A DNA stretch of 64,000 nucleotides from NCBI GenBank assembly GCA_028583605.1, contig CM053328.1, forward strand, positions 9,440,782 to 9,504,781, read 5' to 3'. Position 1 is the stretch's first letter, and each line of letters opens with the position of its first letter. A program made the translations under genes and the position numbers. Source of the DNA: Dastarcus helophoroides. Its lineage: Eukaryota > Arthropoda > Insecta > Coleoptera > Bothrideridae. Of this stretch, positions 22,923-34,614 are shown in pieces. Below the pieces are notes generated by a model, which worked only from the letters and a program-made list of their open reading frames with translations, was not told the origin of the DNA and did not search any database.

Positions 22923-22928
22923 AATAAA
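22923..22928 (+). terminator. Poly(A) signal of the SH2D4-like gene
   Basis: AATAAA lies 192 bases after the TAA stop in AT-rich sequence with T-rich stretches downstream, a sensible 3' UTR length. The first recognisable mobile element (inverted-repeat arm at 23077) begins about 150 bases further on. Confidence 0.55.
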
Positions 22929-23594
22929 TTTTTTGCCTATATGTAATCCAATTTTCACTTACCTTATTTTTCTCAAATTGGTATATTTACCCATGTTTTA
23001 AAAGTGAACAATACCGCCTTCGATTTTTTTTTTCGATTCCTTAGTAACTAATATTACTTGTTGAGCAGTTAAATAAAAGCAATATCGTCTGGAAAACCTA
23101 GGTAAATTTATGTTTTTTGGCATGAGAATTACGAATTTAATGCTAAATTTCGCACTATTTATACAGGGCGTTAATTACACCCTGTTACTTTAGTAAATTA
23201 CAACATATCTTTTTTGCCTGATGATTTATGGCTAAAATGACTAGAAAATCTAAAGGGCAGTGCTATTTTGAATAAAAAAGGTACTGCGGTTTATTTCATG
23301 CAACTCGTATCAGTTTTTGAGTTTGCATTTTGCTAATCTTCTGCTATTCTGCTATCCTTCTTTCCTCACCCTGTCCTTTTCTTTATTTCCTTTTTTCATC
23401 TACTCTGATTTTTTTTTCTTCTAATTATTAAAAACAAAGATGGTGGATTCTCTTCGTGCAAAAAATTCCGGACGTAAACTACCCTCCCGTTCGGATGCCC
23501 TGGTGGAGGGTGTAGAGGGAATCCAAAATCGAAGGAAAATTTTAATGTACCACAGGCCAAGTTTTTTTAAACAATTCATTCAAAATTCAATTCT

Positions 23595-23960
23595 GTAACA
23601 TTCGGGGTCTAAACTCAAATCTACAATCGGTTCATCAACACCTTCAAAATGAAAGACCACATGTGCTGCCTCTAACAGAAACCCGAGTCTCCCCATCCAT
23701 CAGTACAGTCCATTTGCTTTGCTCTAAATACGACTTGCACACTGCAGCACTGGAATCTGCTGATCATGATGTGATTTGGCTGAAAATTTGCTCCAAAAAC
23801 GAAGTAATATTCATTTGTTCACTTTATTTGTCTCCAAACGATTCCTTATACAGACAGCTCTTCTCTTATCTCTGCGTAACTTTTGATCACCTACAGACGA
23901 ATTATCCAAAAGCTGAGGTTATCTTTCTCCGGTGACTTCAACGTACACAACATCCCCTGA
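23595..23960 (+). pseudogene. LINE endonuclease (EEP) remnant
   Basis: Across shifted frames: CNIRGLNSNLQSVHQHLQN, VLPLTETRVS (the catalytic ETR-type motif), VIWLKICSKNEVIFICSLYL SPN, then GDFNVHN after a frameshift. These are the N, E and DFN signatures of the apurinic-like endonuclease of LINEs. Frame breaks preclude function. Confidence 0.75.
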
Positions 23961-24133
23961 TTAAGGTTTTCTTCCCGAACTGACGACGCGGGAATGGTGG
24001 CAGAGGCTTTCGCCATCACTTGTGTACTATCGTAATTAGTTGAGGAACCCACAAGAATTCCTGATGTAGATACCCATCAACTAATCTACTCGACCTTTTC
24101 CTTACAAATTCACCAAATTCGTATAAAATCTCT

Positions 24134-24991
24134 GTGACATCACCGCTTAGAAATTCGGATCACAAGCTTGTAGCAGCCTCTCGCTCGCTTCATATACCAC
24201 TTCCTTCCCAGACGCAGTCCCGTAGGGTTTGGCATTTTAATTCAGCATACTGGGAAGAATTAAGAGACTTCTTTGCATCTTTCGCATGGCAGGAAGTCTG
24301 CTTTAACTCAGACAACCCTTCCTTAGTCGCCGAATCCATCACGGAAACTATCCTGATTGGTATGGAATGCTCAATTCCCCACTCCCAAAAGAAGTCTGCC
24401 TCCAGTAATTCTTGGTTTAGTAAAAAATGTGCTCGGGCTGTCTCCTGTAAAAATTGCGCATATCGTTGTTGGCGAAATAATCCCTCAGTCGAGACTCTGA
24501 CCATATTTGTAGATGCACGAATTTCTTGTAAAGAGGTTATTGACGAGGTAAAAGGTGATTTCGATCGTAAAATGCGCCAGAGGCTTATCAACTGTCCCAA
24601 CGGTTCCAGGTCCTTTTGGGGATTTGTAAAGTCGATTGGAAATAATTTTACATCTTCAAATTTTTCACCTTTGCTCGATGAAAATAGCAATATTGTTACT
24701 ACCTCCAAGGAAAAGGCTGACATGTTAGCCTTAATGTTTGCTGAAAATTCCAATTTTGATTCTCGAAACGCAGAACCTCCTATTCTTCCTAAGGTTGGTA
24801 CTTCGATGCCTGAAATTGTTTTCAGACAACGCACAATCAGGAAGATTCTCCTTGAGCTCCACACCTCGAAAGCTTCTAGCCTCGATGGTATTCCCGCTAT
24901 TGTTCTTAAGAAGTGCGTCGCAGAGTTGACTCCTGTCCTAAGCAAATTGTTTACACTCTCTTACAACAAAGGTGTATTCCTCAACATCTGA
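24134..24991 (+). pseudogene. LINE ORF2 linker and start of reverse transcriptase
   Basis: A 285-residue open stretch. It begins SDHKLVAASRS (the end of the endonuclease, with the catalytic SDH) and continues through VWHFNSAYWEELRDFFASF and a linker to KASSLDGIPAIVLKKC, the first motif of LINE reverse transcriptases (KASGPDGIP-like). It ends in a premature stop where a Trp is usual (FLNI-stop-KSGRVQPVPKK). Confidence 0.82.
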
Positions 24992-25040
24992 AAATCTGGT
25001 AGAGTGCAGCCTGTCCCTAAAAAGGAAAAAAGGAATCTGG

Positions 25041-25768
25041 CTAATAACTACGCCCTATATCTTTGTTACCCGTTATATCTAAAGTGATGGAAAAGGTTAT
25101 CAACATCAAGATTCTCAAATATCCGGAGGAAAATAGAATTATCTCCGATAGGCAATACAGTTTTAGACAACAACGTTCCACTGGCGATCTACTGGCATAT
25201 GTTACTCATATCTGTAACTCAGCTATGGAAAAACATAGTGAGGCTAGGATTGTGGCATTGGATATCTCAAAGGCTTTCGACAGAGTCTGGCACCAATCTC
25301 TTCTCGCCAAATTAACATCTTACGGTCTTCCTCCTGGACTCTTGTCATTTCATATCCAATTTTCTCGCTGACAGATCTCTTCAGGTCGCCGTCGATGGCA
25401 TCTCATCCGAGACATTTGCGATTAACGCAGGGGTGCCTCAGGGGTCTGTTCTGTCTCCTACTCTATTTCTGTTACACATAAACGATCTCTTAGCTTCAAC
25501 TTCCAATCCTATATACAGCTACGCAAATGATAGTAACCATGTGTCATCTTTTTTCTCCGACAAACCATTATCTATCGCTGCTTCAGATCGACTAAGGGAA
25601 CAGCAGATACAGACGATTAATCGGGATCTCGAAATTATTCTGGAATGGGGTAAGAACAATTTGGTCGTCTTCAACGCTTCAAAAACTCAGACCGCGGTTT
25701 TCTCTAAGAAAACATCAAGCGATAATGCGACATACATACTAATGGGCGGTAAAATCCTTCCGATGTGA
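25041..25768 (+). pseudogene. LINE reverse transcriptase core, catalytic site mutated
   Basis: In two frames: LLPVISKVMEKVI, RQYSFRQQRSTGDLLAYVTH, IVALDISKAFDRVWHQSLL (first catalytic Asp), then after a shift AINAGVPQGSVLSPTLFLL and YSYANDSNHV. The normal YADD box reads YAND, so one catalytic Asp is lost in addition to the frameshift. Downstream sequence to about 26100 keeps weak similarity to the thumb region. Confidence 0.85.
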
Positions 25769-26559
25769 TCTAATCTATCTATCCTAGGAGTGAATGCAGC
25801 ACTAACTTCTCTTGGGACGATCATGTGCGCGCCATTGCCAAATCCGCCTTTCAGAAGCTAGGCTTTCTTTTTAGAGTTATAAAGTACTTTGCATCTCACC
25901 AGCTATTAACACTATACAAAGTTCAAGTTACTGTTCTCATGTTTGGAGTTCAGCCCCAAAACACACTTTAGCTCTCTTGGATTCAATTCAAAGAAGAGCG
26001 ATTTGCCTAAACGATGACGATAGTCTGACCAATTCTCTCGAAACACTAGAGCACAGGCATATGGTTGGTGACTTGTCTCTTTTCTACAATTACTATCATG
26101 GAAGATGCTCGTAGGAACTCATAGGATTGGTCCCCCCAAGAGCAAGATTCTTGAGGCGTATTAGACAGTCGGAGACAGGAAATTCCTGTGCGGTCCAGCT
26201 TGACACAGTGAGGACTTCTGTCTATGAAGACTCTTTTTTCTATAGAACTTCCAAGTTATAGAACTTGTAACCGAAAGGAATTTTCCCCAAAAATTACAAC
26301 CTATCCTTGTTTAAGAAGGCGGTTCATCGCCATCTATCCTTGTTTTCGCATTCTACCCGCAGTGCTTTGTAAGCATAATGGGGTTACCCTTTGCGAGTGG
26401 ATTAAACTTAAAAAAAACATTCAATGAATGTGTTTGTTGTAAAATGAATTTTTTCTTTTAAATTACTACTATGCGAGGTAACAACAGTAAAGGCAACAAA
26501 TAACAATCAGTAACAGTAAGAAAAGAAAACTTCAAAGTAAATGCTCAAAATGGCGGCCT

Positions 26560-27582
26560 TCCACTTCAATACACTTTGTAAGGCGTATCCTTAAATATCT
26601 TTGAATATTAAATAACATTTGTTAATTATTTTTAATAATATTAGCAGCTTCTTGAATTTTCTGTCGTAATTCTTCGATGAAATTAATTGTTTCTTTGTAA
26701 ACCATGTTCTTTATTTGTGACCATTTTGAGAAGTTCAGAGGGTTTAAATCTGGACTTCTAGGTGGTCAAACAAATTCATTGCCACTGCCCAATCCACCGG
26801 TGAGGGAGATGTTCATTCAGGTATTGGCGTACTGGCAGAGAAAAATGTGGCGGCGCCCCGTCTTGCATAAACCACATGTTCCGCCTTATGGCTAGCGGTA
26901 CATCTTCTAGTAGTGTGTTTAAATTTTGATTCAAGGAAGTTTAAATAGAAGGGCCCGTTCGGATTAGGAGGAAGTTCAAAAGGACCAATAAAAAAACTAG
27001 GATATCACACCACACCAAATATTTACCTTGAATTCATGCTGAAAATGTCGTTCCTTTAGAGCATGTAGATTTTCGGATTCCCACAAATGATTGTTTTTCC
27101 AATTAAAAACACCTCGTCTAGTAAACGTCGCCTCATCGGTGAAAAGCAGGTAATTAAAAAAAATCCTGGTTTTCGGTTTGTTTACCTAGCATAAATTGAG
27201 CAAACTGTAGACGAACTTGTAAATTTTGAGGTAATAAATTTTGGACAGAAGTATCGTGGTATGGACGGAGATTATCTTTCTTTAAAATTCTCCAGATTGA
27301 CGATTGGCTTATTCCTGTTGCCGCACTTAACCGACGACTACTGATACCTGAATTTTCCGAAATACGAACTAAAGCCTCTTCTTCATCATCGACGTTGATA
27401 GTTTTTCTAGCACCATTTAGGCTTTTATGACGAAAACACCCTGTTTCGCCTAGGTGGGTGTAAATACGTCTGAACAGTTTGTGATTGGGTTGTCTTCGAT
27501 TTGGGTATAGTTCTAAATACCTTCTGGCTGCACCAAGTCTACTATAATTTGACTGAGCAAAAACACAAATCATATCACACAT
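26560..27582 (-). pseudogene. Mariner-type (DUF4817 family) transposase, broken
   Basis: Starts MCDMICVFAQSNYSRLGAAR followed by RRYLELYPNRRQPN, an N-terminal helix-turn-helix of the DUF4817 transposases, then a second helix-turn-helix (SRRLSAATGISQSSIWRIL) and LRPYHDTSVQNLLPQNLQ. After about 142 residues the frame breaks; other frames give LLFTDEATFTRRGVFN (first catalytic Asp), a relic of ...HHLWESENLH type, and VQIxTL-like remnants. Several stops and shifts mean no active enzyme. It read outward from the right arm, as in the intact family. Confidence 0.82.
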
Positions 27583-28195
27583 TGCACTGTTGGAAAATTG
27601 GCATTTTCTTATTTTATTGATAAGCCTACTTGAAAAAAGTCAAAGTAATAACGGTGGCTTAGGAGTCTTTACACTGAATGTTTAAAATTCAAATAACTCA
27701 AAAACTGATAGTGTTACATGAAATAAACAAGATTACCTTTTTTATTCAGAATTAAAGTGCCTTTTAGATTTTTTAGTCATTTTAGCCATAACTCATTAGG
27801 CAAACAAGATATGTTGTAATTTACTTCAGTAACAGGGTGTAACTAACGCCCTGTAAAAATAGTGCGAAATTAAGCACTAAATTCGTAATTCTCATGCCAA
27901 AAAACATAAAGTTGCCAATTTTCCAGACGATACTGCTTAAAACCACAAAATTATTAAAAAGTTTCAAATTAAAATTCCAACTTTGAACACCCTGCACCTC
28001 GTAAGTCTGCAACATTTGTATAAGGCATGAATAACCATATTTTGGTGTGTAATATCTCCAGTTCAGAGATTGCCCATTCTTAATATACACCCTGTATTAT
28101 TTACCTTAAAGGATGAACTTGTGGTGTAAAACTGGTGATAGTAGTTTCGTTTTTAGGAAAACAAATAAAACCAAATGAGTATAAGAATATATCAT

Positions 28196-28201
28196 TTTAT
28201 T
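28196..28201 (-). terminator. Poly(A) signal of the CDKL2-like gene
   Basis: AATAAA on the - strand within TCTTAATAAAATG, 214 bases after the stop codon. The mariner-type element that separates the two host genes ends at 28094, about 100 bases further on. Confidence 0.55.
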
Positions 28202-28414
28202 AAGAGTATATTTTGTAAATGTACAGTATAAACAAATACGAATATTTAAATAGTAAAAAAATGGAATATTTCATTAAACCTTATAGGTAACTGGTAAAAC
28301 TATATCCAGAGTATTACATTTTCTTTTTGCTTTTGAATACCTGTATGCCTAGAACCAAAAAGTATCATATAGAAGCGTTTCAGAAACATGTCCCTAGGTT
28401 GAAAACAGGTATTG

Positions 28415-28483
28415 CTATACAAAAGGAAAATTACTGGTATTTTTTGAAGGCGATGAATTTTGTGAACTAGGTGATTGTATGCT
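28415..28483 (-). CDS. CDKL2: CDKL2-like kinase, terminal coding exon 7
   Basis: Found from signals rather than a long ORF. Acceptor TCTTTTATTTCAG is followed in phase 0, as exon 6 requires, by SIQSPSSQNSSPSKNTSNFP and FV-stop (TAG 28417-28415). The Ser/Asn-rich composition continues the tail, and an AATAAA follows 214 bases downstream. The full reading frame, with the exon 4 indel repaired, would be about 619 residues. Evidence is phase, acceptor, composition and poly(A) signal; there is no conserved motif, so cDNA would settle it. Confidence 0.68.
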   Translation of the reverse strand, partial: SIQSPSSQNSSPSKNTSNFPFV

Positions 28484-28878
28484 CTGAAATAAAAGAAAAA
28501 ACCACAGAATTATCCATCTGAATAACAACTACCGTTAGAAGTGTGTTTTATTTACTGAAAATCGCGTGCTAGGTACAAACACGTGATTTTCAGTTAGAAT
28601 TGTATCTTATTTACCATGTGTTGAAAGCATAATTAGCAATTTAATTTAATTTAAGTTTTAATTTTGATTATCAAGTTCATACTAAGCATAGGGACAAATC
28701 AGGCAAATGCAATAAATTGCGCAGGACCACTCTGATTGAAAAACATTTTACTGCATACAACATTTGATATTGAAATGAGTATTAAACATTTTAACATTTA
28801 AGTGTGAGCTGGGGGTCTCACAGACCCTTTGGGTTCTGCGATTTTTGAGAATCAACACATCTCGTGGTCGCTTCAGCC

Positions 28879-29082
28879 TTACAGTAGCTTATTCTCCAAA
28901 AGACTGGTGAAGTTGTGTATTTGCTGCGTTTCAGATAAGCTCTGACTATTCAAAATTCTGGCGGGGTCTGTGTCCACGTTTTTCATAGAAGGAATATTTT
29001 TAAAAGAAAGATATCCAATAAGTTTCCTGACACAAGGATCGAAAAATTTCGCACCTTCACTTTGTTTAATTTTACAAGCCAA
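28879..29082 (-). other. Unassigned ORF
   Basis: About 67 codons with a non-filler composition, including GAKFFDPCVRKLIGYLSF and NVDTDPARILNSQSLSETQQ. There is no ATG start and no convincing acceptor, and it ends at TAA. It could be a piece of a transposase or a retained exon; I do not recognise the family. Confidence 0.25.
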
Positions 29083-29153
29083 AATACATTATGCTCACAA
29101 GACCAGATGAAGTTTTGTTTCTTATATCTCCGATGCATCACAATTTCACAGTT

Positions 29154-29255
29154 TCCCTCTGAAGATGACAGCTTGGGTGTTGAAACGCGTTAGAGCAACC
29201 TTTGTTGTGTTTTTTAATCTTTCTTGGTTTCAGGTGACAGGTTCTGTATTTCAAT
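29154..29255 (+). mobile_element. Family-b copy b4, single arm
   Basis: One arm beginning exactly at the hammerhead region and running through TTGTTGTGTTTTTTAATC and TTCTTGGTTTCAGGTGACAG to TGTATTTCAAT; no inverted partner and no tail. Beginning at the ribozyme fits 5' processing by self-cleavage or truncation there. Confidence 0.6.
29155..29195 (+). ncRNA. Hammerhead ribozyme-like motif b (in b4)
   Basis: CTGAAGA, extra T, helix II remnant, GAAA, perfect loopless ACGCGT, cleavage base T, AGAGC. CTGAAGA and GAAA intact; helix I is partly paired with CCCT. Confidence 0.42.
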
Positions 29256-29630
29256 CACAACAACAAATCGATGTTAATAAAAAAAAGCCATTAAATTGTG
29301 TGTTATTCTTGATTTTATCAAAGGAGGTGCTTACGAAACCGACAAGAAATTTTCAGTTTACCCAAGCAGCGTTCAATTATGAATATTTTTTTCTTAATAC
29401 GAGGGTAAATCAAATATGAACCGGAATTTCTATCATGTCGCCATGAGGGTGTCGGAAGTAGGGATGCAAACGATAGTTCGATATTCTGAAAACATCGATG
29501 TATCGTTTGTAAACATCGATGGTAAAACCTAATAAATATCAGTACATCGTTCAGTTTATAAACGATGTTTGAAAAATCGATATATGCCAGTTGCGATAGG
29601 AATTAGTGCCGTCTTTTGCATAGAATAAAT

Positions 29631-29760
29631 CAGGGCTTCGAACCGGGACTGAACCTGAAAATCGGAAACCGAAAAAAACCGTTATTTTTATAGGAACGAA
29701 AACCGGAACAGAACCGGAAAAATAACGGTTTATTTCGGTTAGTTGAATTTGTATGTTCTT
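29631..29760 (+). mobile_element. Left end of another hAT-type element
   Basis: CAGGGCTTCGAACCGGGACT followed by repeated AACCG/CGGTT blocks (GGAAACCG, AAAACCGG, AACGGTTTATTTCGG), a recognisable hAT left-end style. The right end was not found, so it is truncated or its end has decayed. Confidence 0.4.
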
Positions 29761-30939
29761 AAAATAATTTTTACGCTTACCCTAAAGTTTGGGATTCTTT
29801 TATAAATTTCCTCTTCAAAATTTTACACAAATCCATGCAACCTTCCAACTCAAAATTACGAGTTTACTTTAAAGAACATTTTTTTGAAAGTTCAATTAGA
29901 AACTTACAAGTTTCCACTCTTTCTAAGAAAATGTTGATTTCATTCTCAAAATTTCAAGCCGAAATTAAATTTTAAGTTGTATAACTTTTTCAAAATTTTC
30001 GAACTCTTTGTGAAATGTGGACCTCTTTCTCGAAATATTTCTTTTCTTTTCCTAAAATTCGAGTTTAAAATAAAATTTTATGTGCTATTGTAAATATGGA
30101 CTCAAGCATGGAGTCTTTTTCATTGAAGCCCAGTTTCCTGGCAATTTTCGAATTTTTTCGTTAAATTCCAACTATTTCTTCAGAACAAAGCACTCAAAAT
30201 TTGTTTTTTTTTTAACTTGGTTTTTCCCTTTAATAATCTGATATCTATCTGATCTATCTAATTTGTGAAGTGATTAATAAAAATTTCGAGTTTTCTTGAA
30301 TTCTTTCCTTCAAATTTCACTTTAATGTAAATATGCCAATTTTTTTTATCGAAATTTCAAATTCTCATGATTTATTTACGATGCTGACTTCATAGAACTT
30401 CCCACAATTCCTGGATTTGGCTTTTTTTCTCAAAATTTGCGATAAAATCTCGCTATTTCAAATTTTTCCTAAAAATTGGGAATTTCAGTCAAAATTTTAA
30501 AAGAAAAATACAACATTTATATTCCAATTTAAAGCTGGAATCTTGAAATTGAAGTCGAAATTTTGAGGATGAACTTGAAACGATGACATATTAGAAAATG
30601 TCTAATTTAAGCTTTCGATTTTTGTCTGGTTTTGTTCACGCTATATTTGACTGTTTTCTTAAATTTTAGACTTTAGCCTCGAAGCTGCAATTTTTTTTTT
30701 CAGATTGTTTTGTATTAAGATCGAAATTTAGTTAAGTCTTAAATTCGTTTTGTAGAATTCGTTCAAAATTTAAAAATTGGTAATTTGGAAAATTAGATTC
30801 TTCAGCAAAATTAAAAAATTTCTGGAACGGGCGAATTTTGAAAAAATGTTGAAGTTATCACAAAAACTCGAACTTTTGAAAAAAAATAGAAACTTTCGAA
30901 AAAACTTCAAGTTTAGAATGAAGCTATATTTAACTTCGA

Positions 30940-32330
30940 AAAAAGTCCCAATTTTGATGATAAATGGTAAAAATTTTCAAAAAAAGATTAAAATCCTGAA
31001 AAATTTAAATATTTCAAACCGTTACAATTTTGAAAAAAGTGAAAATTTTCGGGAAAAATCGAAATTATCGAAAAAAGTTAAAACTTCGAGAAATAGTAAA
31101 AAGTTTACGCTAAAGTGGACATTTTCAAAAAAGGTAAGGGTCTAAAAAAAAATGTTTCAACTTAATCATATTATAAAGAGTCCAAAATTTAAAAAAAAAT
31201 TGAAATTTTGAGAAAAAAACTTTGTTTTGCCAATTTTTTTACAAAAAGTCAAAATTTTGAAAACAAGAGGAAATTGTTTTAAATGAAACAAATTCTGAAA
31301 AAGTTACAGCTTCGAGAAAAAGTCGAAATTTTGATCATAAAAGGTCGAAATTTTCAAAAAAAGTCTAAATTCTGAAAAGGGTTCGAAAATATTGAAAATG
31401 TCGAAATGTCCCAATTTTGATGACGAATGGTAAAAATTTTCAAAAAAAGATTAAAATCCTGAAAAATTCAAATATTTCAAACCGTTACAATTTTGAAAAA
31501 AGTGAAAATTTTCGGGAAAGAGTCGGAATTATCAAAAAAAGTTAAAACTTCGAGAAATAGTAAAAAGTTTGCGCTAAAGTGGACATTTTAAAAAAGGTTA
31601 AGGTCTAAAAAAAATGTTTCAACTTAATCATATTATAAAAAGTCCAAAATTTAAAAAAAAAATTGAAATTTTGAGAAAAAAACTTGTCTTGCCAATTTTT
31701 TTACAAAAAGTCAAAATTTCGAAAACAAGAGGAAATTTTTTTAAATGAAACAAATTCTGAAAAAGTTACAGCTTCGAGAAAAAGTCGAAATTTTGATGAT
31801 AAAAGGTCGAAATTTTTAAAAAAAGTCTAAATTCTGAAAAGGGTTCGAAAATGTTGAAAATGTCGAAATGTCCCAATTTTGATGATAAATGGTAAAAATT
31901 TTTAAAAGAAGATTAAAATCCTGAAGAATTTAAATATTTCAAACCGTTATAATTTTGAAAAAAGTGAAAATTTTCGGAAAAGAGTCGGAATTATCAAAAA
32001 AAGTTCAAACTTCGAGAATAGTAAAAAGTTTGCGCTAAAGTGGATATTTTCAAATAAGGTAAAGGTTTATAAAAAAAATGTTTCATTATATTATAAAAAG
32101 TCCAAAATTTAAAAAAAAATTGAAAGTTTGAGAAAAAAACTTTGTGTTGCCAATTTTTTTACAAAAAGTCAAAATTTTGAAAACAAGAGGACATTTTTCT
32201 AAATGAAACAAATTCTGAAAAAGTTACAGCTTCGAGAAAAAGTGGAAATTTTGATGATAAAAGGTCGAAATTTTCAAAAAAAAATCTAAATTCTAAAAAG
32301 GGTTCGAAAATATAATGTCGAAATTTTGAG
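30940..32330. repeat. Tandem array, three units of about 462 bp
   Basis: CCCAATTTTGATGATAAATGG and the following text recur near 30949, 31410 and 31872 with high similarity, ending near 32320 in hAT-3. Confidence 0.85.
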
Positions 32331-34255
32331 AAAAACTTAATTTTTCAAAAAACAAAAATTAAAGGAAAATCTAATTTCTCAATTAAAAGTTCAGTTTAGT
32401 ACATAAAATTCGAAATTTAAAAAAAAATCTCAGTTTTCAAAAAAAATCAAATCTTTGAGAAATTGTCAAAAGTTGGACCAATGTAAAAATTTAAAAAAAA
32501 ACAGGATAGAAGTTTTTAAAAGTCAGCTTTTCCAACATGAATAAATTTACAGAAAAAAATTAAAGTTTTGACAACAATATAACAATTTGGAGAAAAGATC
32601 GAAATTATGGGTAAAGATTTTCAAAGAATTCAGAATTTGGAACATAAATTAAAATCCTAAAGAAAGGTCAAACTGAAAAAGTCTTGCGATTAATAAAATA
32701 AATAAACATTTAAAAAAAGTACTATAGAAGCTAAAAAAAATTTGAATTTCAAAGTTTTGAGAATATAACATCGAAAAATGTTTAAAAATTTTCAATAAAA
32801 ATCGAAGGCAGACTTTTTCAAAAAGTAATCAATTCTAGAAAGTAAGAATTTTGCGAAAAAGTGAAAATTGAAAAAAAGTTTAATAAAAAAACAAACACTC
32901 GAGAGAGTCGATATTTGCAAAAAGTTAAAACATTGAAAAAATTCAAATTCTTAATAAGATTAAAATGTTTTGAAAAAATCGAATTTAAAATTAATTAGAT
33001 TTGTAAAAAAAATGAAATTTCTTGTCTGAAGTTTCTGATATTTACAAAAATAAGGCCAAACATGCAAGCTTCGCGATCAATTCCAAATATTCAAAAAAAT
33101 TTCAAAAAATAAAACAACAGTTATAAAAGAAATATTTAAAAAATCAAAACCAACCAAATAAGACAGAATTTTGAGGAATTTGGAATATTCAAAAAATCAA
33201 AATTTTGAAAAAAGTAGAAGTTTTCAAAATCAAGTTAAAATTTCGAAAATTTGGATGTCAAAGGGAAAAAATCGACTTTGTGAAAGAGTGGGTTTTATTG
33301 TCGAAATTTTCGAAATAAGTCAAAATTTTCAATAAAAGTTGAAAAGTATATAACCAAAGCTATCAGCTAATTTTTTTTTATAAAGTTCGAGGTTTTTCTA
33401 AAGTTTGAACTCAAAATAAACCCAAAATCCAGAGTTTCAGCATATCTCGAAAAATCGGGAAATATTTTCTTCAAATTTTAAGCGGAATAAATATTGATGG
33501 TACCATTGATTGAATCAATGAACGATGCTACAAACGACCGCATAATTGTGTAACTAGGCGCTTGATGGCAGCAATTTAACAAATTGATGCTCAAATTATA
33601 TGCCGCAGATATACAAACAACAAAATTATTTGAAAATTCACAGTTTAGGTATTGTTATTTGACAATCTATAAAAAAGCCCAAATTTTGAAAGAAAAGTGG
33701 GAATTTTTACAAAAGTTTTTCGAGTAATAATTTGAAAACTCGAAAACATAAACTGAATTTTACAATTATTTATTATTTATTTAATATTTATCATTTTAAA
33801 TTTTGGGACAAACAGAAAATTCCTATCTTTATCAAGATTTCTAGTTTAAACTTCAAATTTTCAGTTTCTTCAAGACAACTTTCATTACATAAATTTCCTT
33901 TTTTCGAACTTTTAATCTTGTTAATTTCGTATTTTAATTCAGAACCTCTAGAAAAAAAGTCGAAATTTTCATAAAAAAGTAAACAAAATAGATATAGACC
34001 AATTTTCAAGATAAAAATCAAAATTTCCAAATTAAAACCAAAAGAGAATTCTCAAAATTTAGAACCTAATTTCTAAATTTGAAATGTATTTGAGAAGTTG
34101 TTAATATTTGAGTAAACAAATCTTCATAACTACTAACAGAAATTAAAATTTTTATCAAAATTCCATGTTTAAACTTGAAAGTTGCATATTTTTTAATTGC
34201 AAATTTTCTTAAAAATCTCGAATCTTTTCGAAAAATTTGTACTAAACCAAATTTC

Positions 34256-34614
34256 ATTTTTATAAATTTTAGTTTTTTTCTGAAATTTCAACTTTCCTTC
34301 CAAATCCGGATGGTAATCTTGAATTTTTATCAAAAATTAACATTTTTTATAAATATTTAAAATTAAAGTGGAAATTTTTAGAATTTTGAGTTTAGCTTTT
34401 AAATGTTAAAGTTTTTCTCCCCTGTATGTTTGTTCATTTTTATAAATTTTAGTTTTTTTTCTGAAATTTCAACTTTCCTCCAAATCCGGATGGTAATCTT
34501 GAATTTTTATAAAAATTCGAACATTTTTTATAAATATTTAAAATTAAAGTAGAAATTTTTAGAATTTTGAGTTTAGCTTTTAAATGTTAAAGTTTTTCTC
34601 CCCTGTATGTTTGT
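34256..34614. repeat. Tandem duplication, 181 bp unit
   Basis: TTTTTATAAATTTTAG begins both units (34256 and 34437); both include CCAAATCCGGATGGTAATC and end CTCCCCTGTATGTTTGT. The similarity is very high, so the event is recent. Confidence 0.88.

Larger units (their letters stand above)
23450..26425 (+). mobile_element. LINE (non-LTR retrotransposon), nearly full length but dead
   Basis: Order along the + strand: endonuclease remnant, linker, reverse transcriptase, 3' region ending TTTGCGAGTGGATTAAAC and an A-run, as expected of an EEP-RT LINE of the Jockey-like group (clade not assigned). It lies within the mariner-type element, just inside its left arm. A truncated second copy of the 3' end is at 16555-16825. 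Confidence 0.85.
23077..28094 (-). mobile_element. Degraded mariner/IS630-type element with long terminal repeats, holding a LINE
   Basis: Right end (5' on the - strand) CAGGGTGTATATTAAGAATG next to TA at 28095-28096. Inverted arms 27690-27945 and 23077-23340 are closely similar (shared GGCATGAGAATTACGAATTT and TTACAGGGCGTTA). The outermost part of the left arm is missing. The transposase relic lies just inside the right arm, and a LINE occupies 23.45-26.43 kb. The element fills the space between the two convergent host genes. Confidence 0.75.
28484..29397. other. 3' part of CDKL2-like intron 6
   Basis: Lies between terminal exon 7 and the mariner insertion. It contains GGGGGTCTCACAGACCC near 28812, an unassigned - strand ORF (28879-29082) and a truncated family-b arm (29154-29255). 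Otherwise ordinary AT-rich intron. Confidence 0.45.

Noticed and set aside
24190..24945. 251-codon - strand ORF
   Set aside because: It is the antisense shadow of the LINE ORF in the same segment and has no recognisable motif.
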